From: Paraspadella gotoi
Lineage: Eukaryota; Chaetognatha
Reading direction: 5' to 3'
NCBI GenBank assembly: GCA_051294375.1
Contig: CM119267.1
Span: 16,410,169-16,474,168, forward strand
DNA: 64,000 bases
The notes beneath the pieces are model-generated. The model worked only from the letters and a program-made list of their open reading frames with translations. It did not search any database and was not told where the DNA came from. Position 1 is the stretch's first letter; each line of letters opens with the position of its first letter. Below are positions 24,021 through 34,835 of this stretch, in pieces. The position numbers and the translations under genes are program-made.

Positions 24021-26429
24021 CTCGACATACCAACATAGAGAGAGATATTCTAGGCGTGGATTAATATATTTTCTAATATATATAAATCTATTGAGAAATT
24101 ATAACCAAACCAGACTAAAAATAAATAACGAAATAATACAACAATTCTTATTTAATAAAATAACATAATAAAAACCAATTGAGGGCGATAAGAATTACAA
24201 AAAGAAGCGAGATATACTAATGAAGCTTCTACATGATGGATTTTTTATTTGTCCACCGCAGCTGCATATGTGTTTTAAAACCCCGTTCGGCGGGTTTTTT
24301 TTTCTCTCCCGTTTTTTTTTTTTTCTCGGACATGTAGATATCTTCTTTTTATTTATAACAGAAAAGCATATCTGAGAACGTATCCCATCGTTCGCTTCGC
24401 TTACTTTACTCCTGCCATTCTCGCGTGTTCAGGCATCTACTTCTTATCGTATTCATCCTCTTCTGATTTCATAGTCTTCAGTTGTTTATGCGGTATATAT
24501 GCAGTTATGTATTTATAGTTACTGCAGAGTTTATGGACTGTAGAGATTGAACCGAGAAGAGAGAGCAGATTTCGCACGTTTTATTTGTTCGTATTTGACA
24601 AGAGAGAGAGGATGACAGGAGATATAGATTGATCGGCACTTGGTCTTTTGTTTTTTACCTAAGTTTAATTAATTAAATGTTTTACTACCTTCGTGAGATT
24701 TGTTAGGTCAACAGAGTATTGAGTCGTAAGTGCTCACAGAAGAGAGGCGAGTCGTCTCTACGGGAAAAGGAGTCGAGTCCAATTCTCATGTGAGAGATGC
24801 GGAGATTATTCTGACATTTCTCTCTTTCTCTCTCTCAGTCGTCTCTTTCTCTTCTCGGATCATCTGGCCTCGAGTAGTATCTACAAAATCGACAGCTCCT
24901 CTTCACTGTTCGGTCGTCCTGGAATTTTTTGAGAATCGTCTCCTTCACTGCTCATTGCACCTCGATTGTCGTGCTCTCGTCTCATGAGGCGTACAATTCC
25001 TCGGGGCTTCGCTGCTGATGTGTCTTATTCGTGCAAATCTTCATCTTCGATGGGTCTCTCTCTCTCAAAAGGAAGCGGGGCCTGTCTCCTCGACGGTAAG
25101 AAAGCGTGAAAAGTGGTATTAGATGAGAGGAGAATTTCCTTTCTAGTCAGTGCGGACGAAATTTAAAGGACATTTGCTCTCCTGTTGAGCGAGGACAGCA
25201 TACGTCGTCCATCACTGTTTTCGGTTCTCAGTTTCCTCACTAAAGTTTAAAACTTTCACGTTGTCTGTTTTCGTCTGCGCCCACGTAAAAGATTAACCCT
25301 TTCAAGCGCGGGTACCATCTGCATTTCAGGAAAATCTTCGCGCACGGCTATTTCAAATTGTGAGTGCCTCTGCTCTCATCGCGTCAATCTCACTATACGC
25401 CCAAGTTTCTAACTGCGAGCTCGTCTGGTAAGTGTCAATACAGTGATCAGTCCGAGCAACTAATACCCAACACTAATGAGATTGTATGTATGAGCTTATA
25501 TAGTCCATCATCTTTTTAAACTCCTCTTCTCTCCTTTTTCATGCTTGTTTTAACTTTCTCCAATTTGAAAGCGTAATATATGTAAATCGCCGAATATTAT
25601 GGATATCAATATGTATTCTCTCTTCACTGTATCATTCAGTCTTCTAATTCATCTATATTCCAATTTGGCTCCTGTATTCATTCATGCTCACATCACTGCC
25701 TCACATTCTGGGTGCACTTTCCAGCCACGCGGATCAGCGATTCCTAAGCCCACCGAGATGAGCGACTTTCGGTGTGCCATCTTTGGTATTTTGTTTTAAA
25801 CCTACGAAGACCGAAAAAGCTCCTACGTTCTTCCTCTCGCGTACTTATGATGCAAAACATAATATCTCTGCTCTGCACGCAGGAGAATCAAGCAACACTC
25901 AAAGACTATCCCATCAATAATTCGGTTCACAGATTCTCATATCCATATCATCTTTTCCCACTCTCTTCTCCCCCCGACCCATTATACCTCATCCTCCCCT
26001 CTCATCGCTCTTCCCGTCCTCTCTCATCCTCCCTCTAGACATCTCTTCTCTTCTCATCTCTTCTCTCCCTCAAATAGTATCAAACTGGATAATAGGCTCG
26101 TGTGTCCGCCCATGTCACATCAGCTTCTAGATGTTTTTTTCTTTCGTCGCTTCTTTCTTGTTGACTCCTTTCTTTCTCTCTATTTCAATTACTCTCCATT
26201 CCCCTTTCACGACCCACTAATTCGCATTATACTAGCGCACTCTTGCCCTCCATGATATACCGCAGTTCCATTGCGATTCCATCTCAGTCCATCCATTGCG
26301 CCACTAGCGACACACAAGACCCTCATGGTAACAATTCCCCATAGTACATCTTCTTGAAAGCCTCACAAATACACAAAGTACGATACTTCACATTCCCTTC
26401 TCATAATCTCCCCCTTCCGCTCCCCCCCC
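24021..26429. other. Noisy intergenic sequence, nothing recognised
   Basis: Pyrimidine-rich patches, short (CT)n runs and no protein-like frame. It lies between arms C and B inside the segment bracketed by 25-N joins at 21894 and 30874. Confidence 0.5.
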
Positions 26430-29400
26430 ACTGCTCCCTTCCTCATCGACTAACGAGAGGACAAGCGAGGGGGCGACGACTATGATATGCTCGCACGTTT
26501 TAAGAGCTATGGCACATTACCATTGCTTCTCTACATCAAATGTTCTCCGAAGTTTGATCCATTCCTCCCCTCTTCCCTTTCACCCTTCCTTCCATTCATC
26601 TTCTCCTCATCATCTCTTCCCTCCCACTCTTCCCCTTCTCACACACACGCATCATCCATCCATAACGCCCCAGCATCCATCCCCTTCTTCCGCCCTTTAC
26701 ACTGATCAGCATCCTTTCCCCATATAGAGGTATATGCGAGTCCCTAATGCGATGGATGGTTGCTGCGTCAGTTCGGTCGGCGCCTGTGCTGTCCTGCGCG
26801 GCCGGTCACGGTGCGAGCGTTCTTTCCTTCCTTTATCGGCCCTTGAGTATAAGGGTTGAATTATGCTTAGACATTAAATTTTCGTTTTTATTCTTCCGAC
26901 ACCTAATGATTATTAGTTAAAGTTTTATGCAAACAATGGGACGGAACCTTTTTTCTTTCCCTTCTGCATAAATTGTTTCTAAATTTCTCTTTTTCTCAAC
27001 CCTAGCGAAACTTGAATGGAAGAAAAATCGGGTACGTGTGCGGAAGGACCACTTGTGTGATACATATCCAACGGAGCGCTGGGTGTTTTGGAAAGAGATT
27101 AAAAAAATACCATTAAAAACTTTTTTTTTTTTATTATAACCGGTAGAGCGTGTGCACGTCTTTTTTTTTTTGGATAAACAGGTCGTCGACACGAACTGGG
27201 AGCGGGTACTAAGCTTTCCTCATCGAGCGCAGTGACGGGGATCTAGAGTTAGGTATACTAATTGAACGGTCGCGACACTGTCGAACAGATCCTGCGTATT
27301 TATAATTTAACCACGTGATATATTCATCTCTGTCTCAGCAAAAGAATGTCATAGGAAAGTTTCTATTGAACACTGCGTGGTGTAGGGGTAGGTGCAGTCT
27401 GTCTCTGACTAAGATCTAAAGTGCTTTTCTTTTCCTCTCAATAAAGAATAATATAGCTCCGTTTGCACTTATTCTATCGGCCCTTCTGCCTCCCTCCCGC
27501 TTCTCTGCATTCCTTCCTCTATATTCTCTCTCATCTCTCTCTTTCTCAATAATCTCTTCTCCAGATTCTGAATACTTCTCCGGGACTTCCTCACTTTCTT
27601 TTTTCGTTTTTTTCTTTTTTTTTGCAAGTTCTTTCGCGAGAACTTTCCCACTCATCCTCTCTCTCTTCTCTCCTCTTCTCTCTCTCCTCGTCTTCTCTTT
27701 CTCTCCTCCCTCATCTTTAATATCTAAATTGCGCACAGTCAGGTAATTGACGAATCATCTAAAACGGCTGTATCACGAAATGACGAAGGAAAAGTAACAG
27801 ATTCTTCTCTTTAATTCGTTACCTGGCGAAGATAAAGGGGACGAATTACCCACAGAAGAAAAAAGAACGTGGTGATGTGGAACTTATCGCGCCAGTGGTG
27901 CGGGGGGAGAGACGTGTAACTACGCGATGATGTCGCTGGTATTTCTCTTTGTATATGGTAACTGATATGATTGATTATATTATCTGTGATGTATCTGCGG
28001 AGCATAAACACGTTTTTCGGAATGACTTGAATATTTAAAAACATTCGGAGAGGAAATGCAAGACCTTTTATGGTTTTGGATAAATAAAAGATATATCTAC
28101 ATAATATTATAAGACGTTTTATTTTAGAAATCACTTATGGAAACTCTTATTGGCAGGAACTTATGGGTCAATCCAATTAAGATTAAATCCATATCGGTTT
28201 TTTTTTCTTGGTCGCCTGAGATTGCATTTAAGTATCCTGAGCTATAATGTAAGTATAGAATTTACGATCAGCGATGAATTGCGAATATCAAGGGGCCAAA
28301 ATTAAACAAAGTTATTGAACTTGTCACCAATTTTGTTTTTTACTTATTAGTCGATGTATTAATACTTCTTTATTACCCTAACTGACTCTCGTAGATATTC
28401 AAGTAATCAATCGAACCGTAAATTCCATTACTCACGACGAAGTTGCTAACGAGACAGGTTACAACTTAATTCTCTTCGAAAACACAGTTGCGTGAATCAG
28501 GTGTACTATATCAGCTCACGTGTCACGACAGGATTTTGGACATATGAATACTTCTTTAAACAAACCATGACATGATCTAGTTTAAACGGAATCGAACATG
28601 ACATTAAAGTTTTTCTATTTTCCTTCAACACAGACATGTCCACTGGCACTACCCTCCCGTCTCAGTCTCTCATTGTTTCCCCTTCTCGGCGGCGAAAATC
28701 CCTCCATCGCTCGCGACTCGCAGAAATTAATGAGCTCGCGGAAAGTAACACAACAAGAACATCACTGAGCCGAGCACACAATTCGGGATCCTCTCCTACC
28801 CAACGCCCTTACCCACACCCCCCTCCCATGCATCATCCTCTCTCTCCTCTCAGAATTCTCCTCTCTCAGTCTCATATCTTCCTTCTCATCACGCTCGCTC
28901 ATCCATTCTCTTCTCCTCTTCGTCCTCTCCCTATTATCTTTCTCTTTTGAGTTCTCCACATTCCTCCCTCCCACATTTAACATTATGGCGGTAGATGTTT
29001 TTTTTATCTAATTAACAATATTGAATATTTTCCAGTATACTATTATTGGCATTGAAGCACTCTGACCGATTCGTTTAGCGTTGTCGTCGTCGTCTATCGT
29101 TGTTGTCGTGTTAGATGGCATCGCAATCGGGTCGGCTATGTTATTTCGAGTATCCTCATCGCTTCGGTTCTTTCTCAAAGCGAGCGCGAAGCGTTTTTGA
29201 TGACGTCGTGTACGTCGTCGATCGATTAATAAGGTTCTTGGTCGTATTTCTTGAGGAAAAGCAGCACGAGAAGAGGGCGGGGGCGGCGGGCGTCCAGCGG
29301 CGGCGGCGGCGGCAGGCCAAGAACGATTCCATCTTTCAGTCGCGCGGTGAAACACATCTTTCTCGTCTGACAACTTCGACACTACGACATACTCCTCCTT

Positions 29401-29903
29401 CCATCTCTGGCCGACATGAGAGACGCAGGCCACTAGAAACCTCTGCCGACGCTCTCTTCGAGGCGTCTCCACCAGGCCCCCCTCAACGGGCCGCCCTTAA
29501 AAGGCCCCTCCCTCTGTTTGATATCGTTCCGCAATCTCGACCGCAAGAGCCCCCTGTCCAGACCTCCGCACTGAAAGAGTTGCAAAGGGTCTTTTCCCTC
29601 GAAATTTTTCAACCCGGAAGCGCGTGGCCGCTTTTGAGTTCGGTCCTGGAACTAAAACTATAGTACCTATATGAATTACAACATTTTCCTTTTTAAGTTA
29701 AAACCTGGAGAACACTTTAAGAAGAAGTTATATTCGAACTGTTTCTTTCTCATAATTTGGTTTTCTCCGTTCTTTCTTTTACAAATAAACCTGGGGAAAA
29801 GTTCTTTAAGGAACTATGTACACCCTATTCGATCCAGAAAAATGAAGAGATCGAGAGAAATCGAGTGCTAAAGTCAGAGAAAAAAGAGAGAAAAGCAGTC
29901 GTA

Positions 29904-29939
<36 letters not shown>

Positions 29940-30810
29940 AAGAGAGAGAGAGAGAAGAGAGAGAGATGAATACATTCCTGGAAAAAGAGAGAGAGAGAGT
30001 TTCCGTATAACTGCCTATGAAAAAAGAACCATTTAATTGCATCATAGCGTGAGTTACTAACGCAAGGAGGGGAACCTCTCCACATTTTACTGTCTCGGAA
30101 TTGCGCCGAATTCTTCAATGACCACAGAGAATCTGGATTCGCGAGACCCCCCTTTTCTCCTTCTTCGTTGGCCGCCTTTTAATCTTTTTATAAAGACAAA
30201 AACGGTTGAAATTTCCCCACTTGCGTTTAAGATAAAGAAAGATTTCTTGTCGACACGATACCGAAAAATATCGATTATTTTAATAAAAATAGTTTAGAAA
30301 AAAGGACCTTTTTTAAAATATTGATTAAGTATATTTATGTATATAAAAGGTGAGCGGTTTGGGCGGCTGTTGTAGATTTAATTGGTCACTCTTTGCTGTT
30401 AAAATAAATAATCAGAAAAAATTACAAGGTCAAAAATCATCTTTCTAATTTAAAAAATAAACATAAAACACAACAATTAATGAATCCTGGATTGCGGCCG
30501 TCAAGTTTTTATTAACCGATCGTTAGACGTACTTGTGTCGTATCAAACTTGGGAAGATTACGCAGACCAGGGTGAATGTTAAAAAAAAAAAAAAGAGTGA
30601 ATTCCCACGTAATGAGGCGGAGCGAAAGAAAAAATTAAAAAAAAGGCTTAAATAAAAAAAAAAAAAGTCGGAAAAATAATATCGAAATTCCCTATTTTTA
30701 AAATAAATGAGAAAAGTCGTTAAGATTTCTTTCTTTCTAAACTTATAACTCTCCTTTCCCTTGACATCACAACCTCTGCCTGAAAGAACTTTGCCTCACT
30801 TTTTTTAAAC
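26430..30810 (-). repeat. Segmental repeat, arm B (inverted copy of arm A)
   Basis: On the - strand this runs colinearly with 5545-10470. The right end passes beyond the arm A start into sequence that would fill the gap at 5309-5544, and stops at the 25-N join 30874-30898. The 26435-26800 part also resembles arm C in direct orientation (shared CTTCCTCATCGACTA.CGAGAGGACA). Aligned pieces are usually longer here than in arm A because of extra single bases. Confidence 0.8.
29910..30000 (+). repeat. (GA)n microsatellite inside arm B
   Basis: GA dinucleotide tract with short interruptions at 29909-29966 and 29983-30000. The corresponding position in arm A has (CT)n at 6062-6085. Confidence 0.85.
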
Positions 30811-30898
30811 CACCGACTCGGATCGCCTCTCTCCTCGACTCTCTCGTCTCGTCTCCTCTCATTCTGTCGCAACNNNNNNNNNNNNNNNNNNNNNNNNN

Positions 30899-31431
30899 TT
30901 GGATTTCCCGTGTTTTCCTTCCTCGTTTTCTCGGGTTTAACGACGAAACGTAAAAAGTGGGGAAAGTCGACGTTTCGATCGTCAAATTCGATTTCGAAGG
31001 AAAATTGAGATCATGGTTCCTCCTTTTTTCCCCTTTTTTTCCTCCTTTATCTTTATTTTCTTTCTTTTTCGTCTTTCTTATTGGTTTCTTTCCTCCATTT
31101 TTCTTCATTCATTTTCCTTTGTTATCATTCTCCTGTCTTTTCTTTCTTCTTTTTCATCCGTTATCTTTTACCGCGTTTTCTTTTTTTTTATCTGTTCACT
31201 TTCCACTTTCCACTCTTTTTTTACTTTCTCTCTGTTTTTCCACTATCTGAAACAAACATAATCAATATTTGGATACTGTACCCCCCCCCTTACTTTTAAT
31301 TTCCTTCACGCTCCACAACACCCCAATACAAACAGGTCCTCCAGCCCAGTTTCGCCACATAAACCCCTAGTGTTTTCGATTTTGCCAAAAAGAGACACTC
31401 GCTCCGCAGTTTGCTTCTAAAAAGGTGCCCA
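30899..31431. other. Pyrimidine-rich non-coding DNA
   Basis: From 31010 to 31260 the + strand is almost entirely T and C. Phe-rich open frames here are a composition effect. Bounded by a 25-N join and by the gap 31432-31667. Confidence 0.6.
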
Positions 31432-31667
31432 NNNNNNNNNNNNNNNNNNNNNNNNNNNNNNNNNNNNNNNNNNNNNNNNNNNNNNNNNNNNNNNNNNNNN
31501 NNNNNNNNNNNNNNNNNNNNNNNNNNNNNNNNNNNNNNNNNNNNNNNNNNNNNNNNNNNNNNNNNNNNNNNNNNNNNNNNNNNNNNNNNNNNNNNNNNNN
31601 NNNNNNNNNNNNNNNNNNNNNNNNNNNNNNNNNNNNNNNNNNNNNNNNNNNNNNNNNNNNNNNNNNN

Positions 31668-31812
31668 AAATATACAAACAATACCAGAGGATCAATATAG
31701 AGCGACGGCGCCGATACCCGCGGTTCATGACGACTGGAAGGCGATTGGAAAGGAATGGAGGGAGACATTGACTGTTGACGAGATGTCATCTTCGTTGGCA
31801 TCGGGGGGGAAG
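31668..31812 (+). CDS. Possible exon fragment, donor AAG|GTAAAG
   Basis: The frame is open from the gap edge and ends at a good donor at 31812/31813. It contains an amphipathic, protein-like stretch, DDWKAIGKEWRETLTVDEM, followed by SSSLASGGK at the splice. Only 70 bases later an AG at 31881-31882 could close a short intron, but the poly-Asp frame beyond it (31884-32060) is out of phase with this one. The left part is lost in the 31432-31667 gap. No family recognised; a chance frame is possible. Confidence 0.22.
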
Positions 31813-31883
31813 GTAAAGTAATCTTTATAAAATAATTGTATATAAAGTATATTTAAACTAATACATTCGAAAAGAAATTCAGG

Positions 31884-32060
31884 AAAAAAAAAAGATTTAA
31901 TTCTGATTCCGAAGCCTCTTTTTTCCATGCCGATGACAAATACAGCGGCGATGACAGGAACGACGACGACGACGAGGAGGACGACAGTAATGGCGTTTAT
32001 GGCGGCGACGATGACGACGACGACGATCTCCGGTCTCAGATCTCGGAGGAAGCGACGTAG
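31884..32060 (+). CDS. Possible terminal exon, acidic poly-Asp tail
   Basis: After an acceptor-like AAATTCAG, an open frame of 58 codons reads a short basic cluster (KKKRF), a Ser/Glu stretch (NSDSEASFF), several Asp runs and ends DLRSQISEEAT before TAG at 32058. The ends look more protein-like than the (GAC)n core. The core is open in other frames too, which weakens the case. If real it would be the acidic C-terminus of a nuclear protein. Confidence 0.2.
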   Translation, partial: KKKRFNSDSEASFFHADDKYSGDDRNDDDDEEDDSNGVYGGDDDDDDDLRSQISEEAT

Positions 32061-32122
32061 GCGGGGAATGAAAAGCCGGGGATTATGATGACAAACAACT
32101 GTTTATGGCCTTTTGTCGGTCG

Positions 32123-32605
32123 NNNNNNNNNNNNNNNNNNNNNNNNNNNNNNNNNNNNNNNNNNNNNNNNNNNNNNNNNNNNNNNNNNNNNNNNNNNNNN
32201 NNNNNNNNNNNNNNNNNNNNNNNNNNNNNNNNNNNNNNNNNNNNNNNNNNNNNNNNNNNNNNNNNNNNNNNNNNNNNNNNNNNNNNNNNNNNNNNNNNNN
32301 NNNNNNNNNNNNNNNNNNNNNNNNNNNNNNNNNNNNNNNNNNNNNNNNNNNNNNNNNNNNNNNNNNNNNNNNNNNNNNNNNNNNNNNNNNNNNNNNNNNN
32401 NNNNNNNNNNNNNNNNNNNNNNNNNNNNNNNNNNNNNNNNNNNNNNNNNNNNNNNNNNNNNNNNNNNNNNNNNNNNNNNNNNNNNNNNNNNNNNNNNNNN
32501 NNNNNNNNNNNNNNNNNNNNNNNNNNNNNNNNNNNNNNNNNNNNNNNNNNNNNNNNNNNNNNNNNNNNNNNNNNNNNNNNNNNNNNNNNNNNNNNNNNNN
32601 NNNNN
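32123..32605. other. Assembly gap (483 N)
   Basis: Second-largest gap in the window. It exits into AAAAAGAGAGAG, consistent with failure to assemble through a purine microsatellite. Confidence 0.99.
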
Positions 32606-32687
32606 AAAAAGAGAGAGAGAGAGAGAGAGAGACGACGGTTGGCAGAGAAGCGTTTTTCTTTGAAGCGAAGTCATAAATCATTTCCAG

Positions 32688-32756
32688 CGGCAAATTGGAA
32701 ATCATTCCAAACGACGACCGCCCCACGGAATATATATACACCGTACAAGTTGACAG
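32688..32756 (+). CDS. Possible 69-bp internal exon
   Basis: Bounded by an acceptor CATTTCCAG at 32687 and a good donor GACAG|GTAATG at 32756/32757. The 69-base length is divisible by three, so inclusion keeps frame. In the phase with one leading base it reads GKLEIIPNDDRPTEY followed by IYTVQVD, which has the alternating hydrophobic/charged look of a beta-strand domain. The other two frames contain a stop or an unlikely composition. The polypyrimidine tract is weak. The protein family is not recognised; a stretch of an extracellular or beta-rich domain is a guess. Confidence 0.3.
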
Positions 32757-33059
32757 GTAATGTTTTTTATATTTTTTTCTTTACGAACCCTTGGGGCCCA
32801 AAATCGTAATAATCAAGCGGAATGATTGGAGCGACTATAAAATAATCGGGCGAATGATTGGAACGAACGTAAAATGGTTGGAGCTCGAAGGCTCCATTCA
32901 GATTTTGTGGCTCGAAAGAAAAAATGAGATTGGAATTTATCTCTTGGGGTCAGAGAGAAAATATGAAAACTGTGGAGTTGGGATTTGGATCTCTCTTCTA
33001 TTTAATTAAGATAAGCTAATGGGAAAGATATATGACTGCAGTAATTATTGGAAAAGTAA
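32757..33059. other. AT-rich sequence, nothing recognised
   Basis: Follows the candidate donor at 32757. TAATAATCA and GATTGGA words recur, but no repeat family or exon is evident. Confidence 0.5.
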
Positions 33060-33520
33060 GTTAATCGTACAGTGGAGGACTTGATGTCAAGAGTATATAT
33101 TAGGACCTAGTCCCCTTGAGAGCCTTCGGATCAGGGCTGTAACACCATGGTTACAGGGGCGGGGTTAAGCGGGGCCCGTCACCCTCTTAACTGGCCAGAC
33201 GACCACCGGGGCTTGAAACCTCCCCGGAACCGTTTGGGTTGGGAGGGCGAATGAACTTGCCTCCGGCAACCATGGCCGCTGAATGACGGTTGAGGGATTT
33301 AGTCGGCCATGACTCCCCTCCCGTAGGGAGAAGTTCTTTGCGTCTCTTCAGTGAATTGTTTTGTTGGTGGAAAGTTCTTCTCATCTCTCTTCTAAGTTAG
33401 AGGACCGTGTGCTGCTCCGATGTCGCATATGTTTGTGGGGCGGAAATGCATCGCCAGGTTGAGGCATGGCTCGCGCTGCGGAGAAAGATGTTGATTTGTT
33501 TGCTTAGGCTCGTTTTGTCA
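33060..33520. other. GC-rich island, possibly a transposon UTR
   Basis: Sharp GC-rich block in AT-rich surroundings with compact inverted words such as CCGGGG/CCCCGG (33208-33226) and CCATGG at 33146 and 33271. There is no long frame. Structured GC-rich leaders of non-LTR retrotransposons look like this, but no RT is adjacent and I cannot identify it. Confidence 0.3.
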
Positions 33521-33587
33521 TTTCCGGAAGTCGGGCCCCTCACTCCAATGAAGAAGACACGTAATTATTGATTCCAATGCTGTTATT

Positions 33588-33668
33588 CCTCTCTCTACTT
33601 CTCTCTCTCTCTCAGTCTCTCTCTGCTCTCTCGATCTCTCCCTCTCTCTCTTCCTTTCTCTCTCGATC
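33588..33668. repeat. (CT)n microsatellite
   Basis: Imperfect CTCTCT tract with TCGATC interruptions. Confidence 0.85.
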
Positions 33669-33699
33669 GATCTCCATACGCCGTCGCGCCACAATACAA

Positions 33700-34320
33700 T
33701 GTCTCGATCTTTGACCAATCACCACATCTTTTCGTTTGTTTTTTGATTTATTCTTTCCCAATTCCCCGCCGCCCGCCCGCTACCATATTCCCTGGCGCGC
33801 GAGGCCGAATTAGCCATGATTGCCGGACCAGCATCCTCTCGTGTACCAGCCGNNNNNNNNNNNNNNNNNNNNNNNNNCCGAAAGCTTCGATGCCCTGATG
33901 CTCTGACAGAAATCGAAACCTCGCAACTCGTTGCAACGCATGTCGCCGCCATCGCTGGGCAATCTCGATCCCCCCCTACTCCCTTCAGCGCCCTCCCACC
34001 TCCCCTCCCCATTTTTCCCGCCTTAAATCCTTATTAATAGGCCATCGTGAGCTGGCGGTGGGTGCTGGGGTTAAAAAAGGGAACGGGATCGGGTTGTCGC
34101 TTGTCAGAGTGATCGACCGTCGACGCCCTCATGGACGAAAAAGACTCTAATTCCATCAAATGACGAAAAATGACAAAGAAACGACTCGAGAATTCTTTCT
34201 CTTTTTTTTACTTTTCTTCTTTTCTGCGACGCAAACACGAAATTAAAAGCGAATAAAAACGGAGAACGTCGTTCGAAGGAAGAAGATGAAATATCGTCAC
34301 GAAAGAGACAAAACAATGCT
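33700..34320. other. Mixed sequence with a 25-N join, no gene call
   Basis: A GC-rich part (33770-34050) is open on both strands across the join at 33853-33877, with a proline-rich + strand frame ending at 34036. No splice sites or motifs settle whether either is coding. Confidence 0.4.
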
Positions 34321-34835
34321 TTTTTTTTTTATTTTTTACTTCAGCTACATTGTTTGTGCGCTGCGCATTGTTCTTGGACGTTTGTAGTCAAAGGATCCTT
34401 TTTCCGCTTTTCGTTCCGTCTTTTTCTCGTTATTTTTAATGGGGTAGCGATTCTTTCTTTCCCTTTTCCTTTTCCTTCCGTTTTTTGTGTCTTTTTTTTC
34501 TTTTTCTTTCGTTTTTCTTTTACTGTTTTCTTTTTATTGCTGATCCTTCACTTTAGATATTCTTTTCTTTGTTTATTTCTTTCTTTTTTCTTTCCTTTTC
34601 TTTCTTCTCGAGTCGGCTTGATTCTATTTTTTCTTGTCTTTTCTTTCTCTTGGTCTTTTTTTATTTTTTTCTTGTCTTTCTTTTTTTTTAGTCTTTTTCT
34701 CCTTTCTTATTTTTGTTTCAGTTTTTTCTTTTTTTTTTTTTTTTCCCTTTTTTTTTTCTGTTTTTATTGTTCCTGGCTTTTTTCCTGTTTTTGTTTTTTT
34801 TTTTTTTCCTCTCTATAGCTTTTTTCTCTTCCTCA
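34318..34835 (+). repeat. Poly-T/pyrimidine tract
   Basis: About 500 bases dominated by TTTTCTTT words with T runs up to about 20. A 150-codon Phe-rich open frame across it is a composition artefact. A related T-rich tract begins at 44451 in the duplicated copy. Confidence 0.85.

Noticed and set aside
27371-27420. tRNA 5'-half-like sequence GGTGTAGGGGTAGG
   Set aside because: No box B or T arm follows within tRNA distance and no acceptor stem pairing was found.
29008-29472. 154-codon - strand frame in arm B as a gene
   Set aside because: The homologous stretch in arm A (6340-6880) is read in different phases because of indels, and the frame depends on (GCC)n and (GAC)n repeats.
34354-34818. 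154-codon Phe/Leu/Ser-rich + strand frame as a membrane protein
   Set aside because: It is translated poly-T/TTTC sequence, with no conserved features and homopolymer runs of about 20.
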